From JAXMCI01 sp046349435 (GTDB lineage: Bacteria; Pseudomonadota; Alphaproteobacteria; Dongiales; Dongiaceae), in assembly GCA_046349435.1 (NCBI GenBank), contig JAXMCI010000010.1, positions 62,001 through 126,000 of the forward strand: a stretch of DNA of 64,000 bases, given 5' to 3'. Every line of letters begins with the position of its first letter. The stretch's first letter is position 1. The notes beneath the pieces were generated by a model. That model searched no databases and was not told where the DNA came from. It saw only the letters and a program-made list of their open reading frames with translations. The translations under genes and the position numbers were made by a program. Shown here piece after piece: positions 49,997 through 59,678 of the stretch.

Positions 49997-50935
49997 ATGA
50001 CCACCGTCCGCATCCGGCTTCTCTGGCTGCCGCAGGCGCAGTTCGCCGGCTACCACATCGCCGAGCAGCGCGGCCTCGCCGCGCCGGCCGGCGTCGCGAT
50101 CGCCTGCGAGCCGATCGTCTTCGGCGAGAGCGCCGCCGACGCGGTGGTCGCGGGCAAGGTCGAGATGGCGGTGGCGAGCCCGAGCCACCTGCTCGAATCG
50201 CGCGATCCCGCCGCGCTCGCCTTCATCCTCGCCATCCAGCAGGAGAGCCCGCTGGTCTATCCGGTGAAGCGCGCCTCCGGCATCACCCGGCTGGCCCAGC
50301 TGGCCGGCCGCAAGGTCGGGGTCTGGCCGGGCCATGAGGACCTCGAGCTGCGCTGGATGCTGCGCCGCGCCGGCGTCGACGAGCGCGCCGTCGAGCGCGT
50401 GCCGGTGAACGACACCGTGGCCGCGCTGTGCGACGACCAGGTCGCCGCGGCGCAGATGACGACCTATCACGAGCTGCACCAGGCCGAGCACCGGCTGGGG
50501 CATGGCGCGCTGCTGCCCTTCGACGCCGCGGCGCACGGCGCCTCGCTGCTCAAGGACGGGCTGCTCGTCCGCAAGGACTGGCTGGCGAGGAACGCGGCGA
50601 CGGCGCAGGCGGTGGTCGACGCCGTGCTGCAGGGCTGGACCATCGCCTTCACCGATGCCGAGGCGGCGCTCGCCGCCTGCGCGGTGGCGCGCCCCGAGAT
50701 GGGGCGGGCGGAGCAGGGCGCGCAGCTTGCCGACATCCGCTCGCTGTCGCTGCGCGGCGCCACCCGCGTCCACGGGCTCGGCTACCCCGATCCCGTCCAC
50801 GTCGCCCGCGCCCTCGAGGCGATGGCCGAGGTCGGCCTGCCGGCGCCGCCGCTGGTGCCGGCCGAGGTCGCCGATCCGCGCTTCTGGCAGGCGGCGCCGG
50901 CGCGCTGGAGAGCGGCCGCGTGGCCGTCGACGTAA
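49997..50935 (+). CDS. NMT1/THI5-like protein without signal peptide
   Basis: A 312-residue second member of the binding-protein fold: IRLLWLPQAQFAGYHIAEQRGL at the start and VWPGHEDLELRWMLRR in the middle. No signal peptide is seen, so it should be cytoplasmic, unlike its neighbour. Members of this fold in the cytoplasm include THI5-type pyrimidine enzymes and ligand sensors, but the catalytic residues of THI5 are not evident. It may bind the imported compound inside the cell. It overlaps the DAO-like gene by 16 bases. Confidence 0.8.
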   Translation: MTTVRIRLLWLPQAQFAGYHIAEQRGLAAPAGVAIACEPIVFGESAADAVVAGKVEMAVASPSHLLESRDPAALAFILAIQQESPLVYPVKRASGITRLAQLAGRKVGVWPGHEDLELRWMLRRAGVDERAVERVPVNDTVAALCDDQVAAAQMTTYHELHQAEHRLGHGALLPFDAAAHGASLLKDGLLVRKDWLARNAATAQAVVDAVLQGWTIAFTDAEAALAACAVARPEMGRAEQGAQLADIRSLSLRGATRVHGLGYPDPVHVARALEAMAEVGLPAPPLVPAEVADPRFWQAAPARWRAAAWPST

Positions 50936-52063
50936 TCGTCGTCGGCGGCGGCATCGTCGGCGCCTCGATCGCCCGCGAGCTGGCGGTCCGCGGCCGCCGC
51001 ACCTTGCTGCTGGAGCAGGGCAGCTTCGGCGGCGCGGTGACCGGCGCCAGCCTCGCCTGCGTCGGCACGCACATGAACGGCCGCGCCGAGATCGAGCTGC
51101 TGAAATGGGCCTGCGAGGCCTGGGCCGGCCTCGACCGGACGCTCGGCCGCGACTTCGAGTATCGCCGCTGCGGCCAGCTCCGCTTCGTGGCGCAGCCCGA
51201 GGACCTGCCCAACGCCCGCGGCTGGGTGGAGTTCGAGCGCGCCGCCGGCCTGCCGCCGGAGCTGCTCTCGCCCGCCGAGGTCAGGCGCATCGAGCCGGCC
51301 CTGACCGGCCCGATCGTCGCCGCGTCCTGGTCGCCGGGCGACGCCATGGTGACGCCGTTCCTGGCGGTGCGCGCCCTGCTCGCCGACGCCGTCGGCCACG
51401 GGCTGGAGCTGCGCGCCCACGCACCGGTGCAGGGCTTCCTGCGGCGCGGCGCGGCGGTCGGCGGGGTGGTGACGCCGGCCGGCCCGGTCGAGGCCGAGGC
51501 CGTCGTGCTCGCCGCCGGACCGTGGACGGGACGGCTGGCAGCGCTCGCCGGGCTCGGCCTGCCGATCCGGCCGCGCCGCGCCCAGTGCCTCGCCACCCCG
51601 GCGCTGCCGCCGACCATCCGCACGGTGGTCGGCGCCTGCGAGTCGGCGGGCGGGGTGATGGCCGGCTACACCCAGATCCAGCAGGCGCCGAGCGGCCAGG
51701 TGCTGTTCAACACCGTGCTGGGCGGCGGCGTCAGCGACCCCGGCGCGGAGGAACAGGTGCCGGAAGTCGACCCGGTCTTCGTCTGCAACTCGATCGACAC
51801 CCTGCTCTGGCTGTTCCCGTCGCTCGGCGAGGCCGAGCTGCTGCGCTCCTGGGTGCGCTACGAGGCCGTCACGCCCGACGACCTGTTCATCGTCGGGCCG
51901 GCCGGGCCGCCCGGCCTGCTCGCGCTGCCGGCGACGGCGGCACCGGCTTCGCCCGCGCCCCGCCATCGCCCGGGTGATCGCCGACGCGCTGGACGGGCGG
52001 GCGCCGCCCTTCGACGCCGGCATGTGGTCGCCCGGCCGCTTCGCGCCGGCCGCCGCGGCATGA
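50920..52063 (+). pseudogene. DAO/HcnC-like FAD oxidoreductase subunit, two frame changes near the C-terminus
   Basis: GTG 50920 opens a glycine/D-amino-acid oxidase-type flavoprotein: VIVVGGGIVGASIAREL at residues 5-21, VVLAAGPWTGRLAALAGL in the middle, and VRYEAVTPDDLFIVGP late. After about 51930 the frame must drop one base to read AGDGGTGFARA and another near 51960 to read AIARVIADALDGR and FDAGMWSPGRF before the TGA at 52061. As written, translation runs into the next gene. This is the substrate-oxidising subunit of an HcnABC/octopine oxidase-like dehydrogenase. The proper stop overlaps the 2Fe-2S gene start (ATGA). Confidence 0.78.
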
Positions 52064-52307
52064 GCGGCCGGGTCACCTTGCTGGTCGACGGGCAGCGCCT
52101 CGAGGCCGAGGCCACCGCCAGCCTCGCCGCCGCGCTGCTCGCCGCCGGCCAGCGCCGGCTGCGGACGACGGCGCGGGCCGGCGAGCCGCGCGGCGTCTTC
52201 TGCGGCATGGGCGTCTGCTTCGACTGCCTCGTCACCGTCGACGGCCGGCCGGGGTGCGCGCCTGCCTGACGCGGGTGCGCGACGGCATGCGGGTCGAGAC
52301 ACGGTGA
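52060..52307 (+). CDS. HcnA-like 2Fe-2S subunit, single-base frame change
   Basis: A small ferredoxin-like subunit. ATG 52060 reads VTLLVDGQRLEAEATASL and GVFCGMGVCFDCLVTVDG, supplying three of the four cysteines that hold the 2Fe-2S cluster. At GGGG near 52253 one missing base leads to an early TGA at 52267; in the other frame the protein continues GVRACLTRVRDGMRVETR to 52307, providing the fourth cysteine. The corrected protein would be about 82 residues, the usual size. The corrected stop overlaps the HcnB-like start as GTGA, which supports the correction. Confidence 0.75.
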
Positions 52308-53695
52308 GCGCCCGGCGGCTGGCGGCCGATGTCGCGGTGATCGGCGCCGGCCCGGCCGGGCTGGCCGCCGCCGCCGCCGCCGCGCGGTCCGGCGCCCGCA
52401 CCCTGGTCCTCGACGCCTTTCCCGACCCCGGCGGCCAGTACTGGATGCAGGCGCCGGCGGGTGCGCCCGCCGCGCCGCCCGCCGGCCCGCAGATGGCCGA
52501 GGGCGCCGCCGCGATCGCCGCGGCGCGCGCGGCCGGCGTCGAGCTGCTGACCGGCACCGAGCTGTTCGCCGCCTATCCCGGCTTCCGCCTGTTCGCGGCG
52601 GGCGAGGGCGGGCCGGCCGCGATCGAAGCCCGCGCGCTGGTGGTGGCGACCGGCGCGCACGACCGCATGATGGCCTTTCCCGGCTGGACCCTGCCGGGGG
52701 TGATGACCGCCGGGGCCGGGCAGCGGCTGGCCAAGCTGCATGGCGTGCTGCCCGGCCGGCGCATCGTGCTCGCCGGCTCCGGCCCGTTCCTGCTGGCGGT
52801 GGCGGAGAGCCTGCTCGCCAAGGGCGCCGGGATCGCCGCGCTGATCGAGGCGCGCCGCCCGTCCTGGGCGCTGGCCCGGCACCTCGCCCGGCACCCCGAG
52901 CGCTGGCGCGAGACCGCCCGGCTGGTCGGCACGGCGCGCCGCGGCGCCGGGCGGGTCATCCTCGGCCGGATCGTCACCGCGGCGCTCGGCCGGGACGGCG
53001 TCGAGGCGGTGCGCATCGCGCCGGCGCCGGGCGGCCCGGAGACGGAGATCGGCGGCATCGACGCGCTGCTCGTCGGCTACGGCTTCCAGCCGGCGATCGA
53101 CGTCACCGCGCTGCTCGGCTGCGCCCACCGCTTCGACGAGGCGCTCGGCGGCTGGCACGTCGCGGCCGACCCCGCGACCGGGCTGACCTCGGTGCCGGGG
53201 GTCCACGCCGCGGGCGAGCTGCTCGGGGTGGCCGGGGCGCGGCCGGCCCGGCTCTCCGGCGAGATCGCCGGCCTCTCGGCGGCCGCCGCGCTGGGCTTCG
53301 CCGTCGATCGCGGCCGGCTCGCCGCCTGCGCCGGCGCGCTGGCCCGGGCGCGCGACTTCGGCCACGGGCTCGGCCGGCTCTTCGCGCCGCCGCCGGGGCT
53401 GGCGCGGCTGATCGCCGACGACACCGTCGTCTGCCGCTGCGAGGAGGTGCGCGCCGGCGAGATCCGCGCCGCCTGCGCCGGCGGCGCCGACAGCGCCTAC
53501 GGCGCCAAGATCTGGACCCGCGCCGGGATGGGCCGCTGCCAGGGCCGGATCTGCCGCATGTCGGTGACCCGGCTGGTGGCGGACGCCACCGGGCGCGGCG
53601 TCGAGGCGGTGGGATTCAACCGGCCGCGGGTGCCGCTGCGGCCGGCCCCCTTGACGGCGGTGCGCGCGGCGATGCAATCGGAACGCCGGCCCTGA
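52304..53695 (+). CDS. HcnB/OoxA-like FAD-NAD(P) oxidoreductase with BFD-like domain
   Basis: A 463-residue subunit with FAD motif VIGAGPAGLAAA near the N-terminus and DPGGQYWMQ, a second dinucleotide motif LAGSGPFLLAVAESL near residue 155, and a C-terminal 2Fe-2S BFD-like region with CRCEEV and later GRCQGRIC. It is the alpha subunit of the three-part amine dehydrogenase family that includes hydrogen cyanide synthase, octopine/nopaline oxidase and dye-linked proline dehydrogenase. The substrate is therefore probably an N-substituted or cyclic amino acid. GTG 52304 overlaps the preceding stop. Confidence 0.88.
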   Translation: MSARRLAADVAVIGAGPAGLAAAAAAARSGARTLVLDAFPDPGGQYWMQAPAGAPAAPPAGPQMAEGAAAIAAARAAGVELLTGTELFAAYPGFRLFAAGEGGPAAIEARALVVATGAHDRMMAFPGWTLPGVMTAGAGQRLAKLHGVLPGRRIVLAGSGPFLLAVAESLLAKGAGIAALIEARRPSWALARHLARHPERWRETARLVGTARRGAGRVILGRIVTAALGRDGVEAVRIAPAPGGPETEIGGIDALLVGYGFQPAIDVTALLGCAHRFDEALGGWHVAADPATGLTSVPGVHAAGELLGVAGARPARLSGEIAGLSAAAALGFAVDRGRLAACAGALARARDFGHGLGRLFAPPPGLARLIADDTVVCRCEEVRAGEIRAACAGGADSAYGAKIWTRAGMGRCQGRICRMSVTRLVADATGRGVEAVGFNRPRVPLRPAPLTAVRAAMQSERRP

Positions 53696-53718
53696 GGCGG
53701 GCGGACGAGGAGGGACCC

Positions 53719-54609
53719 ATGTGGAGCGAGCGCAAGCCGGACGTCACCGAGACCGTCGAGGTCGCGGGCCACAGGATCGTCACCTACGGCTTCGGCCGGG
53801 GCGACGACGTGCTGCTGCTGCTCAATGGCGGCCCGGGGCTGCCCTGCGACTATCTGCGCGAGGCCCATTCCTGCTTCGCCGACCAGGGCTTCCGGGTGGT
53901 CGCCTTCGACCAGCTCGGCTGCGGCGCCTCCGACCGGCCGACCGACCCGCGGCTGTGGAGCATCGGCCGCTATGTCGAGGAGGTCGAGGCGGTGCGCCGG
54001 GCGCTCGGCCTCGGCCGGGTGCACCTGCTCGGCCATTCCTGGGGCGGCTGGCTGTCGATCGAGTACGCGCTGACCTATCCCGAGGCGCTGCGCTCGCTGC
54101 TGCTCAACAGCACCTGCGGCGACATCCCGCATCTCTCCGCCGAGCTCGACCGGCTGCGCCAGGCGCTCGGCCCCGAGGCCTACGGCATGATGCTGCGGCA
54201 CGAGGCGGAGGGGACCTACGACCATCCGGAATACCAGGCGGCGGTCACTCTGCTGAACTACCGCCATGTCTGCCGGCTGCAGGACTGGCCGGCGCCGCTG
54301 AAGCGCTCCGCCGCCGACTGGAACCAGGAGCCCTACCGCGCCATGCAGGGCCCGAACGAGTTCCTCTACATCGGCAACCTGAAGGACTGGCGGCGGATCG
54401 ACCGGATGGGCGAGATCGGCGTCCCGGTTCTGATCACCGCCGGCGGCCATGACGAGCAGACTCCGGCCTGCGCGGCGCGGATGAGGCGGGCGCTGCCCGA
54501 CGCCGAGCTGCGCGTCTTCCCCAACAGCTCGCACGTGCCCTTCTACGAGGAGCCGGCCGACTACTACCCGGTGCTGACCGCCTTCCTGTCGCGGGTGAAG
54601 GGCCGGTAG
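53719..54609 (+). CDS. Proline iminopeptidase-family alpha/beta hydrolase
   Basis: A 296-residue hydrolase of peptidase family S33. NGGPGLP (residues 36-42) forms the oxyanion region, GHSWGG holds nucleophile Ser107, and the late Asp (GGHDEQTP) and His (NSSHVPFYEEP) complete the triad. The family removes N-terminal proline from small peptides or hydrolyses amino acid amides. GAGGAGGGA lies upstream of ATG 53719, 23 bases after the HcnB-like gene. Release of an amino acid that the HcnABC-like complex then oxidises would fit, but is inference. Confidence 0.87.
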   Translation: MWSERKPDVTETVEVAGHRIVTYGFGRGDDVLLLLNGGPGLPCDYLREAHSCFADQGFRVVAFDQLGCGASDRPTDPRLWSIGRYVEEVEAVRRALGLGRVHLLGHSWGGWLSIEYALTYPEALRSLLLNSTCGDIPHLSAELDRLRQALGPEAYGMMLRHEAEGTYDHPEYQAAVTLLNYRHVCRLQDWPAPLKRSAADWNQEPYRAMQGPNEFLYIGNLKDWRRIDRMGEIGVPVLITAGGHDEQTPACAARMRRALPDAELRVFPNSSHVPFYEEPADYYPVLTAFLSRVKGR

Positions 54610-54615
54610 TCCGGG

Positions 54616-55383
54616 TCAGCCCCGCGCCGGGGCGGGCAGGGCCGCGACCTCGGCCTCCAGCCGCTGCGCCAGCTCGCGCGGCAGGTTGAGACGGTAGGCG
54701 AGCGCCTCGACATAGGCCCGCTCGGCCGGCTCGTCGGGATCGATCACCATGCGGCAGGCGAGATAGAGCTGGCCGGCCTGCTCTGGGGTGCGCACCGCGC
54801 CGGTCACCTGCGACAGGTCGACCGGCTTGGCGAGCGCGTCGAAGACCATCGCCTTGGCGGCCGGGTCGAGGGCGCGGCGCTCGACCTCGGCGAAGATGCG
54901 CTGCTGCTCGCCCGCATCGATGTGGCCGTCGGCCTTGGCGGCGCCGATCATGCCGATCACCAGCGCCAGCTCGAAGGGAAGCGCACTGGCGGCTGGCGGC
55001 GGCGGCGGCAGGAAGCCGGCGTCGTCGGCGGCGGCCGGCGTGGCGCCCCCGCCGGCGCTGCCCTGCTGCCAGCTCTGGTAGGCGCGCAGGGCGAGCGCGC
55101 CGAGCGCGGCGGCGCCGCCATAGCCGACCGCGCCGCCGGCCATCTTGCGAACCTTCTTGCTGCCGAGCAGCAGGCCGAGCAGGCCGCCGGCGGCGGCGCC
55201 GGCGCCGAAGGAGCCGAGGCCGCCGGCCTGATCGAGCTTCTGCCTCGCCGCCTCGCCGAGCTGGCCCAGCTTCTCCCCGGCACCCCCGAGAGACTGGCCC
55301 CCGAGCGACTGGCCCCCAAGAGACTGGCCTCCGGGGGACTGGCTGCCGAGGAACTGGTCGAGCAACGCCTTGGGGTCGATCAT
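54616..55383 (-). CDS. DUF533/TerB-like protein with SLGGQ repeats
   Basis: A 255-residue protein with an N-terminal Gly/Gln/Ser repeat (about residues 15-34), a glycine-rich central hydrophobic region (about 55-105) that may contact the membrane, a proline run, and a C-terminal TerB-like helical domain with MIGAAKADGHIDAGEQQRI. DUF533 proteins are inner-membrane-associated and of unknown function. The repeat is encoded by four 15-base units (55284-55343). It converges with the S33 hydrolase and diverges from the glutathione transferase gene. Confidence 0.82.
   Translation of the reverse strand: MIDPKALLDQFLGSQSPGGQSLGGQSLGGQSLGGAGEKLGQLGEAARQKLDQAGGLGSFGAGAAAGGLLGLLLGSKKVRKMAGGAVGYGGAAALGALALRAYQSWQQGSAGGGATPAAADDAGFLPPPPPAASALPFELALVIGMIGAAKADGHIDAGEQQRIFAEVERRALDPAAKAMVFDALAKPVDLSQVTGAVRTPEQAGQLYLACRMVIDPDEPAERAYVEALAYRLNLPRELAQRLEAEVAALPAPARG
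55284..55343. repeat. Tandem 15-bp repeat inside the DUF533 gene
   Basis: Four adjoining units of the form CCCCGAGAGACTGGC with one to four substitutions each. They encode a repeated five-residue Ser-Leu-Gly-Gly-Gln unit on the minus strand and keep the reading frame. Confidence 0.85.
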
Positions 55384-55527
55384 CGCCGGTCTTCTCTCCA
55401 GGTCATCCACGCCGTTGATCTCGGGACGGCCGAGCTTCCTGTCAACCGCCAATCGGCAACCGCCGCCGCCATCGCCCGCCGGCGGCGGTTATCAGTCGAG
55501 GACAAACCGACCGAGGCAGGAGCAGCC

Positions 55528-56241
55528 ATGGCTTACCAGCTCTACTACTGGCCAGGCATCCAGGGGCGCGGCGAGCTCGTCCGCCTGGCGCTGGAAGAGG
55601 CGGGCGCCGCGTACGAGGACGTCGCCCGGGGGGAGGACGGCATCGACTCGATGGCGGGAATCCTGGCGGAGGAGTCGGTGCGCCCGCCCTTCGCGCCGCC
55701 CTTCCTGCGCGACGGCGACCTGCTGATCGGGCAGACCGCGGCGATCCTGCTGCATCTCGGCGACCGCCACGGGCTGGCGCCGGCCGACCCGGCCGGTCGG
55801 CTATGGACCCACCAGATCCAGCTGACCATCGCCGACGCGCTCGCCGGGGCGCACGACACCCACCACCCGATCGGTTCCGGTCTCACCTACGAGGACCAGA
55901 AGCCGGAGGCGGCCCGGCGTGCCGGGCAGTTCCGCAGCGAGCGCCTGCCCAAGTTCGTCGGCTGGCTCGAGCGCATCCTGGCCGGCAACCCGGCCGGCGA
56001 CCGGCACCTCGTCGGCGACCGGCTGAGCTATGCCGACCTGTCGCTGTTCCAGCTCGTCGCCGGGCTGCGCTACGCTTTCCCGCGCGCCATGGCCCGGGTC
56101 GAGCCCGCGGCGCCGCTGGTCGCGGCGCTCCATGACCGCGTCGCCGGCCGGCCGCGCATCCGCCGCTATCTCGACAGCCCGCGCCGCGCCGCGTTCAACG
56201 AGCACGGCATCTTCCGGCGCTATCCCGAGCTCGACGGATGA
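55528..56241 (+). CDS. Glutathione S-transferase-like protein
   Basis: A 237-residue protein with a thioredoxin-like N-terminal domain (YQLYYWPGIQGRGELVRLALEEAG, then IGQTAAILLHLGDRHGL) and an all-helical C-terminal domain with the NPAGDRHLVGDRLSYADLSLFQ capping motif split around residue 165. The N-terminal tyrosine region suggests a sigma/mu-like fold. It would conjugate glutathione to an unknown electrophile or act as a binding protein. ATG 55528 follows a CAGGAGC ribosome site. The C-terminal RYPELDG is complete. Confidence 0.88.
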   Translation: MAYQLYYWPGIQGRGELVRLALEEAGAAYEDVARGEDGIDSMAGILAEESVRPPFAPPFLRDGDLLIGQTAAILLHLGDRHGLAPADPAGRLWTHQIQLTIADALAGAHDTHHPIGSGLTYEDQKPEAARRAGQFRSERLPKFVGWLERILAGNPAGDRHLVGDRLSYADLSLFQLVAGLRYAFPRAMARVEPAAPLVAALHDRVAGRPRIRRYLDSPRRAAFNEHGIFRRYPELDG

Positions 56242-56335
56242 GATCCGGCGCCGGCCCCCGCGGCTTGCTGCGACCGGCCCCGCCCGTTATGGTTCGCGCG
56301 AGGCGGCGCGAGGCCGCCACAGACGGAGTCCGGTC

Positions 56336-57211
56336 ATGTTCCAGGGGTCGATCACCGCCCTCATCACCCCGTTCCGCGACGGGGCGGTGGACGAGGACGC
56401 CTTCACCGCGCTGGTCGAATGGCAGATCGCCGAGGGCACCCAGGGACTGGTGCCGTGCGGCACCACCGGCGAGTCGCCGACCCTCAGCCATGACGAGCAC
56501 AAGCGCGTCGTCGAGCTCTGCGTCGCCGCCGCCGCCAAGCGCGTGCCGGTGATCGCCGGCACCGGCTCGAACTCGACCGCCGAGGCGATCGAGCTCACCC
56601 GCCACGCCAAGGAGGCCGGCGCCGACGCGGCGCTGATCGTGCTGCCCTACTACAACAAGCCGACGCAGGAGGGGCAGTATCGCCACTTCAAGGCGATCCA
56701 CGACGCCGTCGAGCTGCCGATCATCATCTACAACATCCCCGGCCGCAGCGTCGTCGACATGTCGGTCGACACCATGGCGCGGCTGGCCAAGCTGCCCAAC
56801 ATCGTCGGCGTCAAGGACGCCACCGCCGACCTGGTGCGGCCGCTCGCCACCCGGGTCGCCATCGGGCCCGAGTTCTGCCAGCTCTCCGGCGAGGACGCCA
56901 CGGCGCTGCCCTTCCTCGCCCAGGGCGGCCATGGCTGCATCTCGGTGACCTCCAACGTCGCGCCGCGCCTCTGCGCCGACATGCACCATGCCTGGCGCAA
57001 CGGCGACATCGCCGCGGCGCAGCGCATCAACGACCGGCTGCTGCCGCTGCACAAGGCGCTGTTCGCCGAGACCAGCCCCGGGCCGGTGAAGTACGCCGCG
57101 AGCCTGATCGGCCGCTGCCTGCCCGACACGCGGCTGCCGCTCTGCGACATCGCGCCGGCGACCCGCCAGATGGTCGACACCGCGATGCGGGGCGTCGGCC
57201 TGCTGAACTGA
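56336..57211 (+). CDS. dapA: 4-Hydroxy-tetrahydrodipicolinate synthase
   Basis: A 291-residue TIM-barrel enzyme that condenses pyruvate with aspartate semialdehyde in lysine and diaminopimelate synthesis. The Schiff-base lysine is Lys160 in GVKDAT; Tyr132, Thr43 and Thr44 (CGTTGES) form the catalytic triad as in the E. coli enzyme, and Tyr106 lies in LPYYNKP. Length and motifs are standard. It is followed after four bases by smpB, a usual alphaproteobacterial order. Confidence 0.97.
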   Translation: MFQGSITALITPFRDGAVDEDAFTALVEWQIAEGTQGLVPCGTTGESPTLSHDEHKRVVELCVAAAAKRVPVIAGTGSNSTAEAIELTRHAKEAGADAALIVLPYYNKPTQEGQYRHFKAIHDAVELPIIIYNIPGRSVVDMSVDTMARLAKLPNIVGVKDATADLVRPLATRVAIGPEFCQLSGEDATALPFLAQGGHGCISVTSNVAPRLCADMHHAWRNGDIAAAQRINDRLLPLHKALFAETSPGPVKYAASLIGRCLPDTRLPLCDIAPATRQMVDTAMRGVGLLN

Positions 57212-57215
57212 CCCG

Positions 57216-57686
57216 ATGGCACAGAACTCCCGCGAGGGTCGCCTGGCGGCGCAGAACCGCAAGGCGCGCCACGACTACTTCATCGAGGACACCTTCGAGG
57301 CCGGGGTCATGCTGCTCGGCACCGAGGTCAAGGCGCTGCGCCAGGGCCGGGCCAGCATCGGCGAGGCCTTCGCCGGCGAGCAGGGCGGCGAGCTGTTCCT
57401 GTTCAACGCCTACATCCCGGAATACGAGGCGGCCAACCGCGACAACCACCCGCCGCGCCGGCCGCGCAAGCTGCTGCTGCGCCGGCGCGAGGTCGACAAG
57501 CTGATCGGCTCGGTGCGCCGCGAGGGCATGACCGTGGTGCCGCTGTCGATCTACTTCAACGAGCGCGGCATCGCCAAGGTCCAGCTCGGCCTCGCCAAGG
57601 GCAAGCGCAAGGTCGACAAGCGCGAGTCGGAGAAGGAGCGCGAGTGGGGCCGCAACAAGGCCCGCCTGATGCGCAACAAGGGCTAG
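57216..57686 (+). CDS. smpB: SsrA-binding protein SmpB
   Basis: A 156-residue partner of transfer-messenger RNA in rescuing stalled ribosomes. The family motifs ARHDYFIEDTFEAGVMLLGTEVK and GRASIGEAFA at the N-terminus, and the basic C-terminal tail KGKRKVDKRESEKEREWGR that reaches into the ribosome mRNA channel are intact. The gene begins four bases after dapA and contains the start of the next gene. Confidence 0.97.
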   Translation: MAQNSREGRLAAQNRKARHDYFIEDTFEAGVMLLGTEVKALRQGRASIGEAFAGEQGGELFLFNAYIPEYEAANRDNHPPRRPRKLLLRRREVDKLIGSVRREGMTVVPLSIYFNERGIAKVQLGLAKGKRKVDKRESEKEREWGRNKARLMRNKG

Positions 57687-58501
57687 CGGCGCAGGCGCCC
57701 GCCTGGCTCGCCCGCTGGGAGCTGGTCCCGGACGGGCATCCGGTCGTCACCGCCGGGAGCTGGCTGCTGCCGGTCCTGCGGGCCGGTCGGCCGGCCATGC
57801 TGAAGATCACCGAGGCGGCGGAGGAGCGGCGCGGCGCCGCGCTGCTCGCCTGGTGGGCGGGCGATGGCGCCGCGCGGGTGCTGGCCCGCGACGGCGGGCG
57901 CTGCTGCTGGGAGCGGGCCGCGAGCCCGGGCTCGCTTGCCGCGATGGCGCGCCACGGGGCGGACGATGCGGCCACCCGCATCCTGTGCGGCGCGGCGGCG
58001 CGGCTGCATGCGCCCCGTCCGGGCGCGCCGCCCGCGCTGGTGCCGCTCGACATCTGGTTCGCAGCGCTCGGACCGGCGGCGGCGATTCAGGGCGGCTGGC
58101 TTCGTGCCGCGGCGGCGGCCGGGACGGCGCTGCTGGCGGCGCCGCACGAGCCGGTGCCGCTGCATGGCGATCTGCACCACGGCAACCTGCTCGACTTCGG
58201 TCCGCGCGGCTGGCTCGCCATCGATCCCAAGGGCCTGCTCGGCGAGCGCGGCTTCGACTACGCCAACCTGTTCTGCAACCCCGACCTCGCCGACCCTCTG
58301 CCGCCGGTCGCGACGCTGCCGGACCGCTTCGCGCGGCGCGTGGCGATCGTCGCCGCGACGGCGCGGCTCGATCGCGGCCGCCTGCTGCGCTGGATCCTCG
58401 CCTGGACCGGCCTCTCGGCGGCCTGGCACCTGGCGGAGGGGGAGGCGCCTGCTCCGCTGGCCGCGATCGCGGCGCTGGCCGAGGCGGCCCTGGCCGCCTG
58501 A
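57644..58501 (+). CDS. APH(6)-like aminoglycoside/streptomycin kinase-family protein
   Basis: A 285-residue kinase of the APH(6)/hydroxyurea phosphotransferase family. The catalytic loop HGDLHHGNLLDFG and the metal-binding IDPKGLLGERGFDYANL block are clear; MLKITEAAEERRG near residue 52 carries the nucleotide-binding lysine. Chromosomal members of this family do not necessarily give resistance, so substrate and role are open. The start is GTG 57644, inside smpB, preceded by an AAGGAG site five bases upstream; this is the only good in-frame start. The 43-base overlap implies coupling to smpB. Confidence 0.82.
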   Translation: MGPQQGPPDAQQGLAAQAPAWLARWELVPDGHPVVTAGSWLLPVLRAGRPAMLKITEAAEERRGAALLAWWAGDGAARVLARDGGRCCWERAASPGSLAAMARHGADDAATRILCGAAARLHAPRPGAPPALVPLDIWFAALGPAAAIQGGWLRAAAAAGTALLAAPHEPVPLHGDLHHGNLLDFGPRGWLAIDPKGLLGERGFDYANLFCNPDLADPLPPVATLPDRFARRVAIVAATARLDRGRLLRWILAWTGLSAAWHLAEGEAPAPLAAIAALAEAALAA

Positions 58502-58529
58502 GGGCCAGCGCGGCTGTCGCGGCCATCGC

Positions 58530-59678
<1,149 letters not shown>

